Shown piece after piece: positions 46,566 through 58,734 of a DNA stretch of 64,000 nucleotides. The DNA lies in assembly GCA_973895155.1 (NCBI GenBank), contig OZ316895.1:6386001-6450000 (forward strand). The letters are read 5' to 3'. Positions within the stretch are counted from its first letter, which is position 1, and the number at the start of each line of letters is the position of its first letter. The notes beneath the pieces are model-generated. The model did no database searches. It was not told the origin of the DNA and worked only from the letters and a program-made list of their open reading frames with translations. The position numbers and the translations under genes were made by a program. This DNA comes from Marsupella aquatica. Taxonomy: Eukaryota; Marchantiophyta.

Positions 46566-46912
46566 TGTAGAGCAACAACAACATTCACAATGACATGCTC
46601 ATGAACATCCAACAAACAAGTAGTCAACATAGAGAGATATGTGGTTTGCCTTAAATGAGACTACGTCCATAGAACACACAAGAGCTAAGTTATTGCACTC
46701 TAGGCCCGTTGGCTATATCGAGTCTTCGTAACACAAGCTCTCCCTATCTCTCATCTGGCTCCATGATAACAATGAGCTTGAGTTCCTCATCAAAAGCTAA
46801 AACATACTTGTGTACATAGTGTGCAACATGACTGACCTAACCAACTTTGCAACTAAGATTAGAGTTACTATGGTTGCAATCATAACTCTACCCTAAAATT
46901 AAATGCCTAACA
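46566..46912 (-). mobile_element. Solo LTR of the Copia family, minus orientation
   Basis: The 347-bp unit starts TGTAGAGC and ends TGCCTAACA and follows the 15650 LTR throughout (ACAACATTC, CATGAACATCCAAC, AGAGAGATATGTGGTT, ACACACAAGAGCT, CTCTAGGCC). The flanks TAGAA (46561-46565) and CAGAA (46913-46917) are a target duplication with one transition. It cut through an older repeat that begins near 46478. Confidence 0.85.
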
Positions 46913-49060
46913 CAGAATGCTGACCAGAGTGCTCTTGTCTCTGGTTTTGGCAAAAACATTGCAGTTTTCCTCCACAGTTTCTCTTTACAAAAGTCACTCA
47001 ACAGAATTCCTCTATGAGTCAAGATTTAGCTAATTTTTGCTAATTAAAAGTCCTTGTACAGCACACCTCTTGTTCCTTCAAGGGGACACCTCAAATGTAT
47101 ACACTATGTGCCACAGACTATTGCATCACTTGTGCTGACCCTCCTTTGGGGGCTCCACTTATCTGCTACCTTGCTACTCCTATCCAGCTCTGGCAGATAA
47201 ACAGAGCAGCTAAGTCTATATAATTGATAGATAATTCACACAGGAAACTAGATAATAACTGTATACTATCAGGATTAATGCTCTGATGGACCAGTAACTT
47301 GAACCTTGCAACCAGAATGGACCAGACCACTTTTGGTAGAAATCTGTGGATTTTCTCACAAAGATACTGTACAGTATTATGTGATGGTAATACTCTGGAT
47401 AGTAGGTGCAGTCCACCCTGCCAAGTTGCATTGCACTCCATCTGGGCATTTTGTCCATCATTCAGGTCCATGGGGCCTTGCTTCAATACTCCGTCCCTCT
47501 TGTGGATCTTTTGGGTCATCCCCCCTCCTATATAACAACGTAACCCACATTGTCCTGAAGTGGTAGACTCATCCAGCAAAGTGAAGTTGCAGTGTAGGAG
47601 CATTCCAATCAACAAAATTTGTTAAAAGGGGCCTAGGGGGCAGTTTACATAAACCCAGCCTTCCAAAACCAGAGGCCAGGACATCCAAATCCAAAAGAGT
47701 CGCCCCATGTATCACTTAGTTATAGAATTCAAACCAAAAATTATAACAGGTGACACCTACCCCCTACAATTGCCAATGTCCCCAAACAAAGCCTGGTGTA
47801 TCCAGGTTAGCAATATAAGTCAATAATGTACTTAAGAAAGTAAAAAAATGCACTATTTTGTCCTCCTGAACCTGGTGGACAGTGGCAATTTAAACTACCA
47901 TTCCCCCCAAAGCTGTGAGATTGCAAACTAGTCACTTGTTGCCCACATTTTATTTATTGTTAAGAACACCATTGACTAATAATGCTGTCCTGGATCCACA
48001 AGGTTTAATTTGTTTTGGGGATAATGGGGGTTTAAACTGCCACCTAGGTGAATAATAGACCTGACCTGAAGGCTAACCGGCTCACTTCCCATCATAGGAC
48101 CCTCCTACCCTAAAAACAGTACAACAGTGATTTTAAAGAGAAACTAACTACTTTTTGATGCGGTTTTTTGTGACCTGTGGATGGCCGCTTATGGTGATTG
48201 CATGAGATGACAACTATTCCCATTATTGGATACTCAATTGTACTACATGTGAAAGGAATACTAGAAGTAGCAAGTGTACATATGGAGTAAATTGTGGTTT
48301 ACAACTAGGATGTCCTCTTAGAAAACCACCTTTGAGGGTATCTGCAAACCAGAACCGAGTGACCATTCCACATCCTTATGATTGCTTTCTTGGCTTATAG
48401 AGTAAAGTGTGGTTTACAACTAGGATATCCTCTTAGAAAACCACCTCTCGAGGATATCTAAAGCACAACCGAGTGGCCTCCACATGTTTTGGATTGCTTT
48501 GGGCCCCACTTGGCATCCATGGAGGATTGGGAGTTTCAAAACCACATTGTGCTGCTGAGTTGGGTTTTTGTAAAGTCACACTAAGTAACCACTAAAATAG
48601 TGTAGTTTAATCTAAAAGATCCTTTGACTAGTAAAGACAAATACAGATCCAGTAGGGGGTCTCAAAAACTCAAAATTTGATGAACCTCAAACTTAGCAGT
48701 TGAGGTTATTGACAAATAAAGTTAGACTGCCAAACTCATATACCATGACCATAAGTCACTCTAGAGGCTAGTGAAAAGAAAAACCAATTCTGTTTCTTCA
48801 AAACCCTTTGAAAAGGCTATGCACAAAAAACCATCATCCGCAACTCTGAGACCCCCTAGTGTAACAAAGTGAACCTGAATTGCGTATACCCTTGTCTGGA
48901 GCTAAAAGTTCTCATACTGTATCATACTCAAGATGCACTTTCGATACGCTACATAGCTACATATGTCTCCTGTGCTTCTTTCATCCGTGGTATGTAATAA
49001 AATATCTATTTTTTCAAAATCATGCGAAAGTTCACGACTCCTCTTTGTAATTCTTTGTAC
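46913..49060. repeat. Non-genic stretch with local and dispersed repeats
   Basis: At 48283-48375 and 48402-48500 a unit is duplicated (GTGGTTTACAACTAGGAT, CCTCTTAGAAAACCACCT, ACCGAGTG). At 48650-48870 lies a copy of a dispersed repeat also present at 52755-53010 and, truncated, at 46478-46565 (GGGGTCTCAAA.CTCAAAAT, TTGATGAACCT, TAGCAGT.GAGGTTA). The open frame at 47166-47615 has no recognisable content. Confidence 0.6.
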
Positions 49061-49072
49061 TGGCATAGTTAC

Positions 49073-49182
49073 TCCGACCCAGTATAAAATCTTTGGATGA
49101 TTCTAAGACTGATACTCGAACCTGATTGAGGGCGATCCGAGATCAGTCTTAGAATCATCGGAAGATTGGATACTGGGTCAGA
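49073..49182. repeat. Imperfect 41-bp inverted repeat
   Basis: Positions 49073-49113 pair with 49142-49182 around a 28-base loop, with about six mismatches. The core ATGATTCTAAGACTGAT pairs perfectly. It lies about 270 bases downstream of the coiled-coil gene's stop. Confidence 0.85.
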
Positions 49183-49453
49183 GCAAACTGAAGCCGAACT
49201 ATCCCTACTTCAACCTGCTGTAAGCGTGAACAGAAGAAGATGTGGTGCTTTACCAAATGAAGCTTTCAGCAATTCTGTTCAAAGAATAATTTCCTTGAGT
49301 GGTGGAGAGGATTCTACGAAATATCTGAAAGCTCTTCTTGAGGGCCCCAATTTTAGTAATCTCGGTGGTGGGGAATCCACCATAAACCCTCAACCCTGAA
49401 CAATTAACATTGTCCCGGCCACAGGATTTTCGATTGTTCAGCATCGGCGTCGA

Positions 49454-51204
49454 TCACCTGTGAAACTCCTTGCTGGACGGTGATCCAGGAGCACTTACAG
49501 CACTGCTGCACGAGAGGCACTTCCTCTTTTTTGAGGTCCACCGCTTGTTGATAGACAAGTGGCCCCCGGACTGGTCATGATTGCAATCTTTAGAGAGATT
49601 TCGGTTTTGATGATCCACGCCTGCAGCTTGAGATTGTTCCATAAAAGTGCTTCTCAAGCTTCCGACGACGACCTGCTTCCAAATTCAAAGCAGCTCACAA
49701 GAATCTCAACATGATCCTCGACCGGTATGGATTACGTCCCCAATGGAAATGAATTAGAGATTTCGTGTGCCATCGCATTGGCTATTTAAGAACTACAATT
49801 CACTCTGAACCGCACAGAATTTCACAATCGTGACCTGGATTTCGACCTGAAATTTTGACGCCTTCGATTTCATTACCTTCATTTCAGAAAGAACTCCACA
49901 ATTTCAGATGGCAGATCTCAACTTTTGAGTGGACCGCGATTGAGAGAAGAAAGAAAACTCACGTTAGGTTTCAATTTTTTGTCCTGTATGCCCTTGACAT
50001 TGCCCTTTTTCGCCTTCTGTCTCTGTAACAATTTTTGCTCGAATTCATGATGCAACGAAGGGCCCCACTTGAGCAGCGACGGACCCCAGCTCATAAACTT
50101 CACAGCAAAAAACATGCAGTCTTCTTTCCAATCGTTCAACTCCGTCTCGCGTTGCTGCAACTTTCTCCTCAGATTCGTGTTCTCGTCTCGAAGATTCTGC
50201 CTGTCCCACTCCATCTCGTCAAGCTTCAACGAATTCTCCTGCTCTGCTTCCTCCAGTGTCCTACATTCCCCTTTATATCGATGGACTTCGCCTTCCATCA
50301 GATTGCAAGAATATCCTCTCGCCTCAGCCGTGCTGCAAACTGGGGTTTGTCGATGGAGCTGCTGCCTCAAATTGGCTATTGTAGTTTGCAACAAGCGTGT
50401 GGAAGTATGGCCCTGTCCATGAAAATAACCGAGTTAGTTACAGAATTGTCAATGAGGGATCGCCTTTCTCGGTAGACATCTTTCTTGTGTCTTTCTTGGA
50501 GAACTCAGTCATGAGGTTTTCAATCATCATGTACGTTGTTTACTATCTTTGTCACTTAGTTCAAAGTCGAACAGGAAAGCACTCTTTGCTAGCTTTTATG
50601 AAAGAGTGCAATAGTATACAAACATGAAGGAATGTACCCTTCGCTTTCATGAAAGAGCGCAAAGCTAATTAAGAGTGCGATACAGACACCAAAGGGCAAA
50701 TCTCAAGTGTAATTTGAGGGAAAGATTTCTGTAGATAGTAGCACTGTAGTCAGCGTGAAAACCTATCAAACAGCTCGTCGAAAGTCAGAGAGAAGAAGAT
50801 AGTAAAATCCTAAAGAGTACCAAAGTAGCAAACACTGCAATAAGCTGTCTAAATCAAAAATCACTTTACGAAAGGTTGTTAAGAACGACTTATCCGTAAG
50901 CAGAATATCCTGCACAGTTCCAGTTTTTATTTACTACGTTGATTGTTCAGAGACATCTTAGAGTTAGCGCGACTGAGGATATTTAATGAAACTTGAAGAA
51001 CTTAGAATGAAGCATCGATACGTTCGATACATTTGTAGGCTTCCAAATGAATCCACTTACACACACTGAATTTGGCGGACTCACTTGCTCAATGGCGTGA
51101 TGCAGTCCATCTGCCAATGCAGTTAAGGGTCCCGAACGTTGGCGGTGCTGACTAGAAAGGCCGTCCATCTTGTTGTAGGGCAGTGTCATCGTCGTCGTCG
51201 TCAT
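49454..51204 (-). CDS. Coiled-coil protein of unknown function
   Basis: Three exons join in phase: 51085-51204, 49963-50412 and 49454-49672, giving 262 residues. Splice sites are GAGCAA|GTGAGT, GGACAG|GGCCAT, CCTAAC|GTGAGT and AAGCAG|GTCGTC. After a short Ser/Thr-rich start (PLTALADGLHHAIEQ) comes a long heptad region rich in Leu, Glu, Gln and Arg (LLQTTIANLRQQLHRQ, and RQNLRDENTNLRRKLQQRE), so dimerisation is likely. A conserved-looking hydrophobic patch follows (FFAVKFMSWGPSLLKWGPSL), then a basic segment (KLLQRQKAKKG) and a Ser-rich tail with KRWTSKKRKCLSC, a possible nuclear localisation signal. I do not recognise the family. The agreement of three splice junctions in phase is the main evidence for a real gene. 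Confidence 0.72.
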
Positions 51205-53530
51205 CGGACGCGTTTTCCAGGCATGGCAATCGTCTATAATTAATCTTGCAATTAACCATTCCCCTCACTGTCTATCATCATCAACTCCCTCTATTCTTAC
51301 AACATTCTCAGTTAAATTTCCATCCCATCAACTTCAGCTCATCCTCCAGTCTGTTCATCTCGATCCAGCGTGAACAACAATCCTGATCTTCCCAATCTTG
51401 ATCTCCTAGTTGCAGATCATTCCTTGAATTTTCTTGCATATAAACCACTTTCATGACCCCTCCTCAGTGTTAGACATCATCAGCTTCCGCTCGTCCTATG
51501 TCATCTGAGTGGGCTACCGCTCGCCTCAGGCATCGATCTCCACAAAATCTAGATCTAGTACCGTATTTGACGCGCGTTTGATCCCCAATCGGCTCATGTA
51601 ACGTACCCAAAATAATCTGATTCTTGAGGCTAGTATCCCCTAAGGCGCGCAAATCAGGGTACTGAGCGTTCAGCGAAAGCACGACAAACCGAAACACGTT
51701 CATGAACATTCAAAATACTACGACGTTTAGTCGAAATCAATAATGCGCATATTCCTGCAGTATCATCCTCGAACATGCAGACAATCTTGATTTAAGTGCA
51801 GAATCTGATCCAATGATGGACTCAAGGCAATTCAAGAAAGCATGAGATGAGTTCTAAAATTAAGCTCAGATATATATTCTGAGCTCTGTTGTTCATCCCA
51901 TGCCATCACTGACAAGAACCAGCAATCTAGCATCAAGTAGTACGTGTTCGATGCGGTTTTCTCGCTACCATTCAGATGCGTTGTCACACTGACATGAGAG
52001 AGAATTTGTTCCCTCTTGGGTCAGTGCTCGAACATCCTTCAGTTATGGCGCGGCATAGCCTTCGTGATCCGAGGGTCACTTCGAGACAGCTACAGCAGAC
52101 GAATGATCCCAAAATGTACGTGTATACATGACAGTCTTCTTTATAAATTTGTTGACAGTGAAGGGCAACTGAAGAATATATATGTCAGCCTCCATGATTG
52201 ATTGTCTCGCTTGACAAAGCATGCCATGCGCCCGCTGGTAGCAGAAGCATCAATTCAATCACGACAATTTTGGGGGCTGGAAGTGTTTTACCACTTCTTC
52301 AATAGACTCACTCCCAAATCATTTATTATGGAAAACTTAACTTAGTGGTAATGATCCAAAAGAAATCCCCGTTCGAGTTGCACATTTGATCTGTGAGTCA
52401 CTCTACAATAGAGTTAGCTGAATTGATGGAAGGCGAGTGAGTAGTGGGTCAGTTTGACTTGGGTTCAGGGTGAGTTAAGGTTTCAAAGCCAATGTCAACT
52501 CCTTTGCATTTGAAGAGGGGTTGAAATTAACTGTGTTTTGCACGCTGCAACGAAGACTTTATCAAGGACGTTATGCAAGAAAGAGTATACTTGATGCCCT
52601 TTGTGATCCCAACCCGAGTTTTCGTGTCTTTTTTGGGGTTAACTGACAACACCACTATAAGTCTCACACTCAACATTGGTGTGTGGGGTTCCATGTGGCC
52701 ATTGTGGCTGGTCTGGCACTCCCATCCCTTTTGACCAGACTAGGCAATTAATAAGGGGTCTCAAATCTCAAAATTTGATTACCTTAACTTAGTAGTCAAA
52801 GTTAACACCAGAAAGAGTTATGGCCTACCAAATTCATGATTCATAACTTTTTGCTTTAAGGATGGGTCATATGTTATGTCATCACCACAAGTGGCTTTAG
52901 AGGGTAGAGAAAATAAATTAACTGTTTTCTACACAACCCTGTGAAAAAGCTATGGCCATAAATTGGTTCTGGCCAAAAGCCATCATCAGTAACTATGACA
53001 CTTTGAAGTAACTATGACAATTATGACATTTTGAAGTAACCATGACGCTTTGAGGCACCTGAGAGTCCATTCTGGATAGTTTCCATCGATGTGAAACTGT
53101 AGAGTGTGAGAAACAGGCCCTTTTAAAATTGGCACATTCCTAAAATTGGCATGTTCCTACGCACATGTGTCCATTTTGGCACAGTCAATTGGTATTAGGG
53201 TAGACATACGGGTGGCAGCGGCCAAGTTTACCAAAAATCCTTTAGGCAAGTTAACGCAAATGGATTGCCAATCATTCTCTAACAAAGGAAGCTAAGGCAT
53301 GGAAGTTAGTATTTTAAGAAGTTGGTCTGCCAAGGAAGCTAAGGCATGGAGGTTAGTATGTTAAGAAGTTGGTCCTAAGTGAGACCCCATAACCTAGAAA
53401 TGAGCACCAAGTAAGCCAGATCGCTAAGGAAAGTTGGAAAGTACATTTGGGATCTCATGTAGCCCGTTCAAGTCGAGAGTAACTTTGGCATCGTGAATAG
53501 ACTCGGGCGCCCTGTCATGCATGGACTGAT
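51205..53530. other. Non-genic stretch
   Basis: The left end is the presumed promoter of the coiled-coil gene. Positions 52755-53010 carry a copy of the dispersed repeat seen at 48650. Positions 53285-53376 hold a 47-bp tandem duplication (AAGGAAGCTAAGGCATGGA, then GTTAGTAT.TTAAGAAGTTGG). No gene is supported. Confidence 0.55.
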
Positions 53531-53693
53531 CGGCCGTGGCAGTGACAGAGGAAATCTTCAGCTTTTTTGAAAGATGTGGCGACCGAGAATTGAGTAAGAC
53601 AAGACCTGATAACAGAGGAGCTGCTCAGGAAAGCACTCTGGATGGATGGGGGCCGCTCAACTCCAGAATGGATGAAGGCAGGGCTCAATATGA

Positions 53694-54560
53694 GTGCTCC
53701 AGGCAGATTCCAATCTCGTGCGAATCATGGCAGCAGAGATTTGGTCTCCAGACACTGCACAAGGGAACTTATCTACGCACATGCATAGCGCTGGTACGAA
53801 GAGTGAAGCAATTGCTGTTTTGCAGAATCGTCTCCAACGAGGCATTACCACAGACTCGAACACTTACGTTAACGTTCTGCGAATGTGCTTGAAACAGGAC
53901 GACCCTTTATCGGCCAAGCAGGTTCACGACTGCATCATCCAAAGTGGGAAGGATAAGAATACGTATGTGGCGAACAACCTCCTGAATGTGTATATCAGGT
54001 GCCGGGGGGCTTCTGGATGCCCGGCGAGTTTTTATAAACTTAACAAATAGAGTGTTGTTACTTGGAACACTATGATTGTAGGATATGCGAGGAGTGATGA
54101 TACTGAATCCGCACCGGAACTTTTCAAATTAATGCGCCAGGACGGTGCGCGACCTACTCGCCTATCTGTGCATTTTGAAGGCTTGTGCCAGCCCATTAGC
54201 TCTCGTGGGGAAAACAAGTTCACGAGTTTATTCGACATGCCGGTTTTGAATCAGATATGCGTGGATCTGCCCTCCTTCATATGTATGCAAAGTGTGGGTG
54301 CATCACGGAGGCAAGGCGAATTTTGGAAAACTTGAGTAATCGAAAATATAGTCATATGTACCATAATGATTGGAGCATATGCAGAACGTGGTGATGGTGT
54401 GAAAGCATATCGACTGTTTCTTGAAATGAAATGGCAAGGCTTCGAACCAGATGCATTCACGTATGCGAGTCTTCTGAATGCATCTGCAAACTCCCCCTTT
54501 ATTCCCGATGCTATCTGGCCGCCGTTTCAGGGCCCTAAACAGCCGGAAAGAAGCTGGGTG
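53694..54560 (+). pseudogene. Broken pentatricopeptide-repeat (PPR) gene
   Basis: PPR units are clear: DSNTYVNVLRMCLKQDDP with LSAKQVHDCIIQSG, then KNTYVANNLLNVYIRC, then (after an in-frame TAG at 54048-54050) VTWNTMIVGYARSDD, then a frameshifted stretch (ALLHMYAKCGCITEAR-like text at about 54270-54320), then MIGAYAERGDGVKAYRLFLE and GFEPDAFTYASLLNA. Intact relatives are organellar RNA-editing factors; here stops, frameshifts and the missing C-terminal E/DYW part rule out function. The AKQVHDCIIQSG phrasing is what I associate with moss PPR proteins. Confidence 0.85.
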
Positions 54561-57500
54561 TGAGATAATCTTTAACTGGTCATAAGCACTGCAAAGGGCA
54601 TCAACAGGTGGGGGCAGATCCGGCTGAAGGTAGGCTGCTGCCACTTCATTCGCAGTAAGTTGCTATTCGAAATGCATTGACCCTTTCGTCGTTGTAGTTC
54701 AACTCTCCTCTAGAACAAGGAGTTTTTCTGAAATTTCTCCGAACAGCTATTCCCTACTGTAGGACTTTCGCATTAAAAATTTATTTGCACGGGTTGCCAT
54801 GGGGATACTTTACATGTTGGCTCAGCCTAGTCTTGAGGCAATTGACGAGTCGTGGAATCTTAGTTTGATTTTGAATTAATGAGTGACGACGAGCATTGTG
54901 GCTATTGAGAAACCTCAGGACTTCATCGTGCAGTCAGATCTGTTTAGGGTAAGTATACAACGGAGGCAATGAGTCCCGAGCCGAAACGCAGTTGGGATTA
55001 ATGAGGAATAACTCAGCTCGGCTCACCTGAAGTACTGTAGCTAGCTCGATCAGTCTAGCTGAATTTCAAGTGACAGATTCAGGTTTGTGCAAGCAATTCT
55101 TCCTCCTCCTAGCAACCACAGCCACCGCAATCACCGTCGTAGAGCAGTAGCAGCGTGGCGGAAACGAGGCGGACAAAGGAGAAGATATCTTACTTATAAA
55201 GCGCCAAGGCCAAGTTAGAGTCACCTCTAGACCTTGACTCGAATTTTTTTTTAGACCTTGACTCTAGTGCCCCACCAAACTTACAATAGGTCTTGTTGGT
55301 TCAAAGTGCGCAATGTCACCGTGCCTTATCAACTTTGATCTCATGAATTAGATGACATGCATCTTTTATTGTGACTGTAATGCATTGTCATCCACACTCC
55401 TCTAGTCCTCTTTGTTACCTACATCGATTAAATGTGTCAATCAATTTGATGGCTAGCAACTAGAGTTAGCAATCGTTAGTCTTTAAGAAAATCAATTAAA
55501 TATAAAGAAATGACTTCTTATAAAATCTAAAAGTAGATAAACTGGTAAAATGGCTTACTTTTGTCCCCTCTGCATGTTTAATAATTTTCTTAAGTTTTTA
55601 CCATTCTTGGGTCTAACCATTTTTGCAAGTGTGGCGATAAACACAAATGGTTGTGTTTGTTTGTTGTGGAAAACATAGCACTTTGTGTTTGTAGCAACAT
55701 CCATTGACATGGCACACCTCTAAGCCAGGAATTTGGGCATGAGCTTAACATTTGCTGATTTGTCAAGTACAATGCTGATCATATGACCGGTTTTATGAAT
55801 TTTTCTGAATAGCTTTCAATTGAATCTAATGTTGATACATTTCGTGAAATACCGAGGAGATCATGAGTTTTTGGGTTTGTAGCTTTCCATTTAGTCTAAC
55901 ACTGGCAGATTTGTTCAAGTTCTAACAAGATCATGAATTTATGATGATTGATCATGAAGTTTTAAGGAGATAGAGTATTTCATGTTACATAGTGGAGCCA
56001 AAGCTGTTCTAACTATACAATTCTATCAATGGTGCTATTTAAAAAAAATACAAACATTTTGATATAAATTACTAATATATTATTGACAAGACATCCAACC
56101 AGTTATTTAGTTTTACCATATTGTCTGTTATTTAAAATTTTAGCTTTTCTAATCTATTTACAATTAAATGGGTCTAAGTATGTTTCAGTGTCTTACGTCA
56201 AACATGAATACCCATGTTTATATATTGATGAGAACATTAATGTTCCTATTTGTGACCAAAGATTCTCTTGTGATTGCTCCGTGGTGCTAGGGATTTTGGA
56301 GTGAGGGTCCCATGGGGTCCAGAATGAAAAATAATGAGGAATCAGTAAAGATATTTGGAATCTCCTTTAACCCACGAAGAACTTTAAGAATCAGTGGTGG
56401 GCCCATGAGATGAACTGTAGGGTGGCTTGTTCTGTAAAAGAAGATTAAGCCAAACAAAGTACAATCAAGGAGAAGCAAAAGAAATGCCAAACAAAATACA
56501 ACCGAGGGGAAGCAAAAGAGGTACAGAGCGGACAAACACCAAATACTAAAAGGAATTGCAAAGCCCAACAATCTGGAAAGAGGAAAAAGAAAAAAACGAG
56601 GGAAAGTAGTTTCGGCCTTTCCCACACAAGACAAGTGTGTAAGTACACTCTTCACCACACTCAATAAAAATATGGTGCGATCTGATGAATACAGTGCCAC
56701 TTAAAATGGTCACTGTAGTGGGCCACATTCTATAAAGCTAATCTTCGCTTTTTTAAATAGCCTTTCGTCTACTGTAGGCATGGTGGACTGAGTGGTCGAC
56801 TGTTACCCAGGAGTACTTTCCAAATCCTTTTATTATACCTCCCCTTTTTTCTAAGTCAGTTTTCTCTTCTGCTTTGGCGGCAGAGTCAGTTCAGTCCGTC
56901 TTGACCTTACCCCAGAAGCCGCCAGACTCGCCACGAGTCCATCCGAATTCCAGTACCGTTCAAGCACGATGGTGCTGGACATCTACGGCTCAGGTTCCTC
57001 CTCCTTAGAACTATCATTTCAGCTACATTCTATTGTGTCTAATAAGCCTGCACTCAAACCTCGGACGCCCCCTTCTTTAGCGGAGGAGGAGGGATAACGA
57101 AGCTGTACTGCACTTCCGTCTCCTCAGGATCCGTGCCATACTCCTGGGCAACACTCTTATTTATTAACTTTCCAAAGGTATAAAATAAAATAACCTTTCC
57201 ATCCAATATTGTAGCTTCTTCGAAGCCGCCGATCTTCCACCTTCAACGATAGAGATGGCCTTGACTAAACGAAAATCGACATCGTACGACTACGAAATTC
57301 TTTTGAGTTTTTAAAATTTATCTAAGCTGTAAAGTTTCTTTTTCGCTTTCTTCAATTTCGCGGAAAGTTACTCCCATGAAACTAGTGTGCCCCGAGATTC
57401 GTCAATAAGAGTTGTTGACTCTTCGTGACTTTCATTTTACTACGGGAGCAGTTGAGACTTCTCTATATGTGCACATTCCATAAATGCAAGCCCTGGCTGT

Positions 57501-58190
57501 TCCCAAGGAACACTGTTCTTCGCTGATTTGTATGACCATTCTCAGTCTTTTGGGAAATGCAAACAGTGCTGCAGTGAACCACAATATATAAGTGCACTCA
57601 TGGGCAGGCAAATAATAATTTATTGATAAGTCCTTGGCATCACTCATTGATAAGTGCACGTTATTTTTAAGTGGAGTGAAAATTGCACTCATGAGATAGA
57701 GGGTCACTGTTTGGTGTAGAGAAGTACAATTTAGAAGGGACGAAACGAGAACGCCTCCTGGCACAATCGCAAAATGCACATGCCACGTTTCTGCATTTAT
57801 GACGTAATGCAAACCCGCGTTAAGTGCACACCGGATGTTTCTTCCCGTAAGTGTGCACTTATAGAGAGACGACTGTACTCTTGTGCTCGACTTTGAACGA
57901 CTTCATACTCCGCCGTTAACATTTGAGCTGCGCTAGTTTAGCAGTTGGCCAACAGGGTCGAGGAGTGTTATTGGTGAGTGATAATCTAGGCCATTTATCG
58001 TGGAACTGGACCGTACCGAGTCATTCCTGAAGCCCGGGCCGAGGCGGGAGGGGCCAACTTGGCGCAGCCGAACCAAACGAGAAGTCAGTCCAGTCGAACG
58101 TAAACAGGGTTTAGTCTTTAGTTTACCTGTGTATCCACTTTTCCGTGGTATATGTTATTTCCCGTAATCTTTGCCCCAAATTGACGGTCA
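54561..58190. other. Non-genic stretch
   Basis: Mostly AT-rich. A 39-base unit is duplicated near 56455-56520 (AACAAA.TACAA.C, then GAAGCAAAAGA). At 56969 an ATG opens MVLDIYGSG before a possible CAG|GTTCCT donor, which could be a first exon, but no continuation is found. The frames at 56287-56700 and 57432-57812 have no support. Confidence 0.45.
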
Positions 58191-58195
58191 CATTG

Positions 58196-58375
58196 TAATC
58201 TGTTTGTGGGACCAATGGTAAGCTGTAATTTGGGGATGGGATCAACGGTAAGCTGTAATCTGGGGATGAGATCAACGGTAAGCCGTAATTTAGGGACGGT
58301 AGATTGTAATCACTTGACGGTAACTTGTAATCTAGCTACGGTGACATATAATCCAGCAACGGTAAACTATGTGAT
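58196..58375. repeat. Minisatellite with GTAA..GGTAA core
   Basis: CGGTAAGCTGTAATCTGGGG, then ATGGGATCAA is repeated three times, then decays to shorter units of TGTAATC..ACGGTA up to 58370. Confidence 0.8.
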
Positions 58376-58734
58376 CTACCGACAACATTCATCTCCAGCA
58401 GCCAATTGATGCAATTCTCTGTTTTTAATTTTCTTGTTTGCATAGTTCAACACAACTGGCTGACAATAGCATAGCGACTGCATGAGAGAGATCCATGCTC
58501 GACATCCATGACTCCATTCAAAATTCACAAAAGAGAGAAGCTTCATTATGTAAAATGCCAATTTCTTGAAATGAACTGGGCATGTGAACCCATGAAAATG
58601 TTACACCCGAAAAAATAGTACATCCGACATATTGTTCAGCTGAAGGTTCGATTCAGCTAGTGAAATGCACATGACTTTAGTCTAATCTCTACTATCCTAA
58701 AAAATTGCCTACGTGGTCTGCTACTATTCTACTT

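Noticed and set aside
47166-47615. 149-codon minus-strand open frame
   Set aside because: No recognisable domain, unremarkable composition, overlapped by open frames on the other strand, and set among repeats.
56287-56700. Hydrophobic 137-codon minus-strand frame
   Set aside because: Its hydrophobicity comes from A/G-rich plus-strand tandem repeats read backwards; no family features.
56969-57100. ATG opening MVLDIYGSG, like the start of a glutathione transferase
   Set aside because: Only a few residues agree and no following exon could be found.
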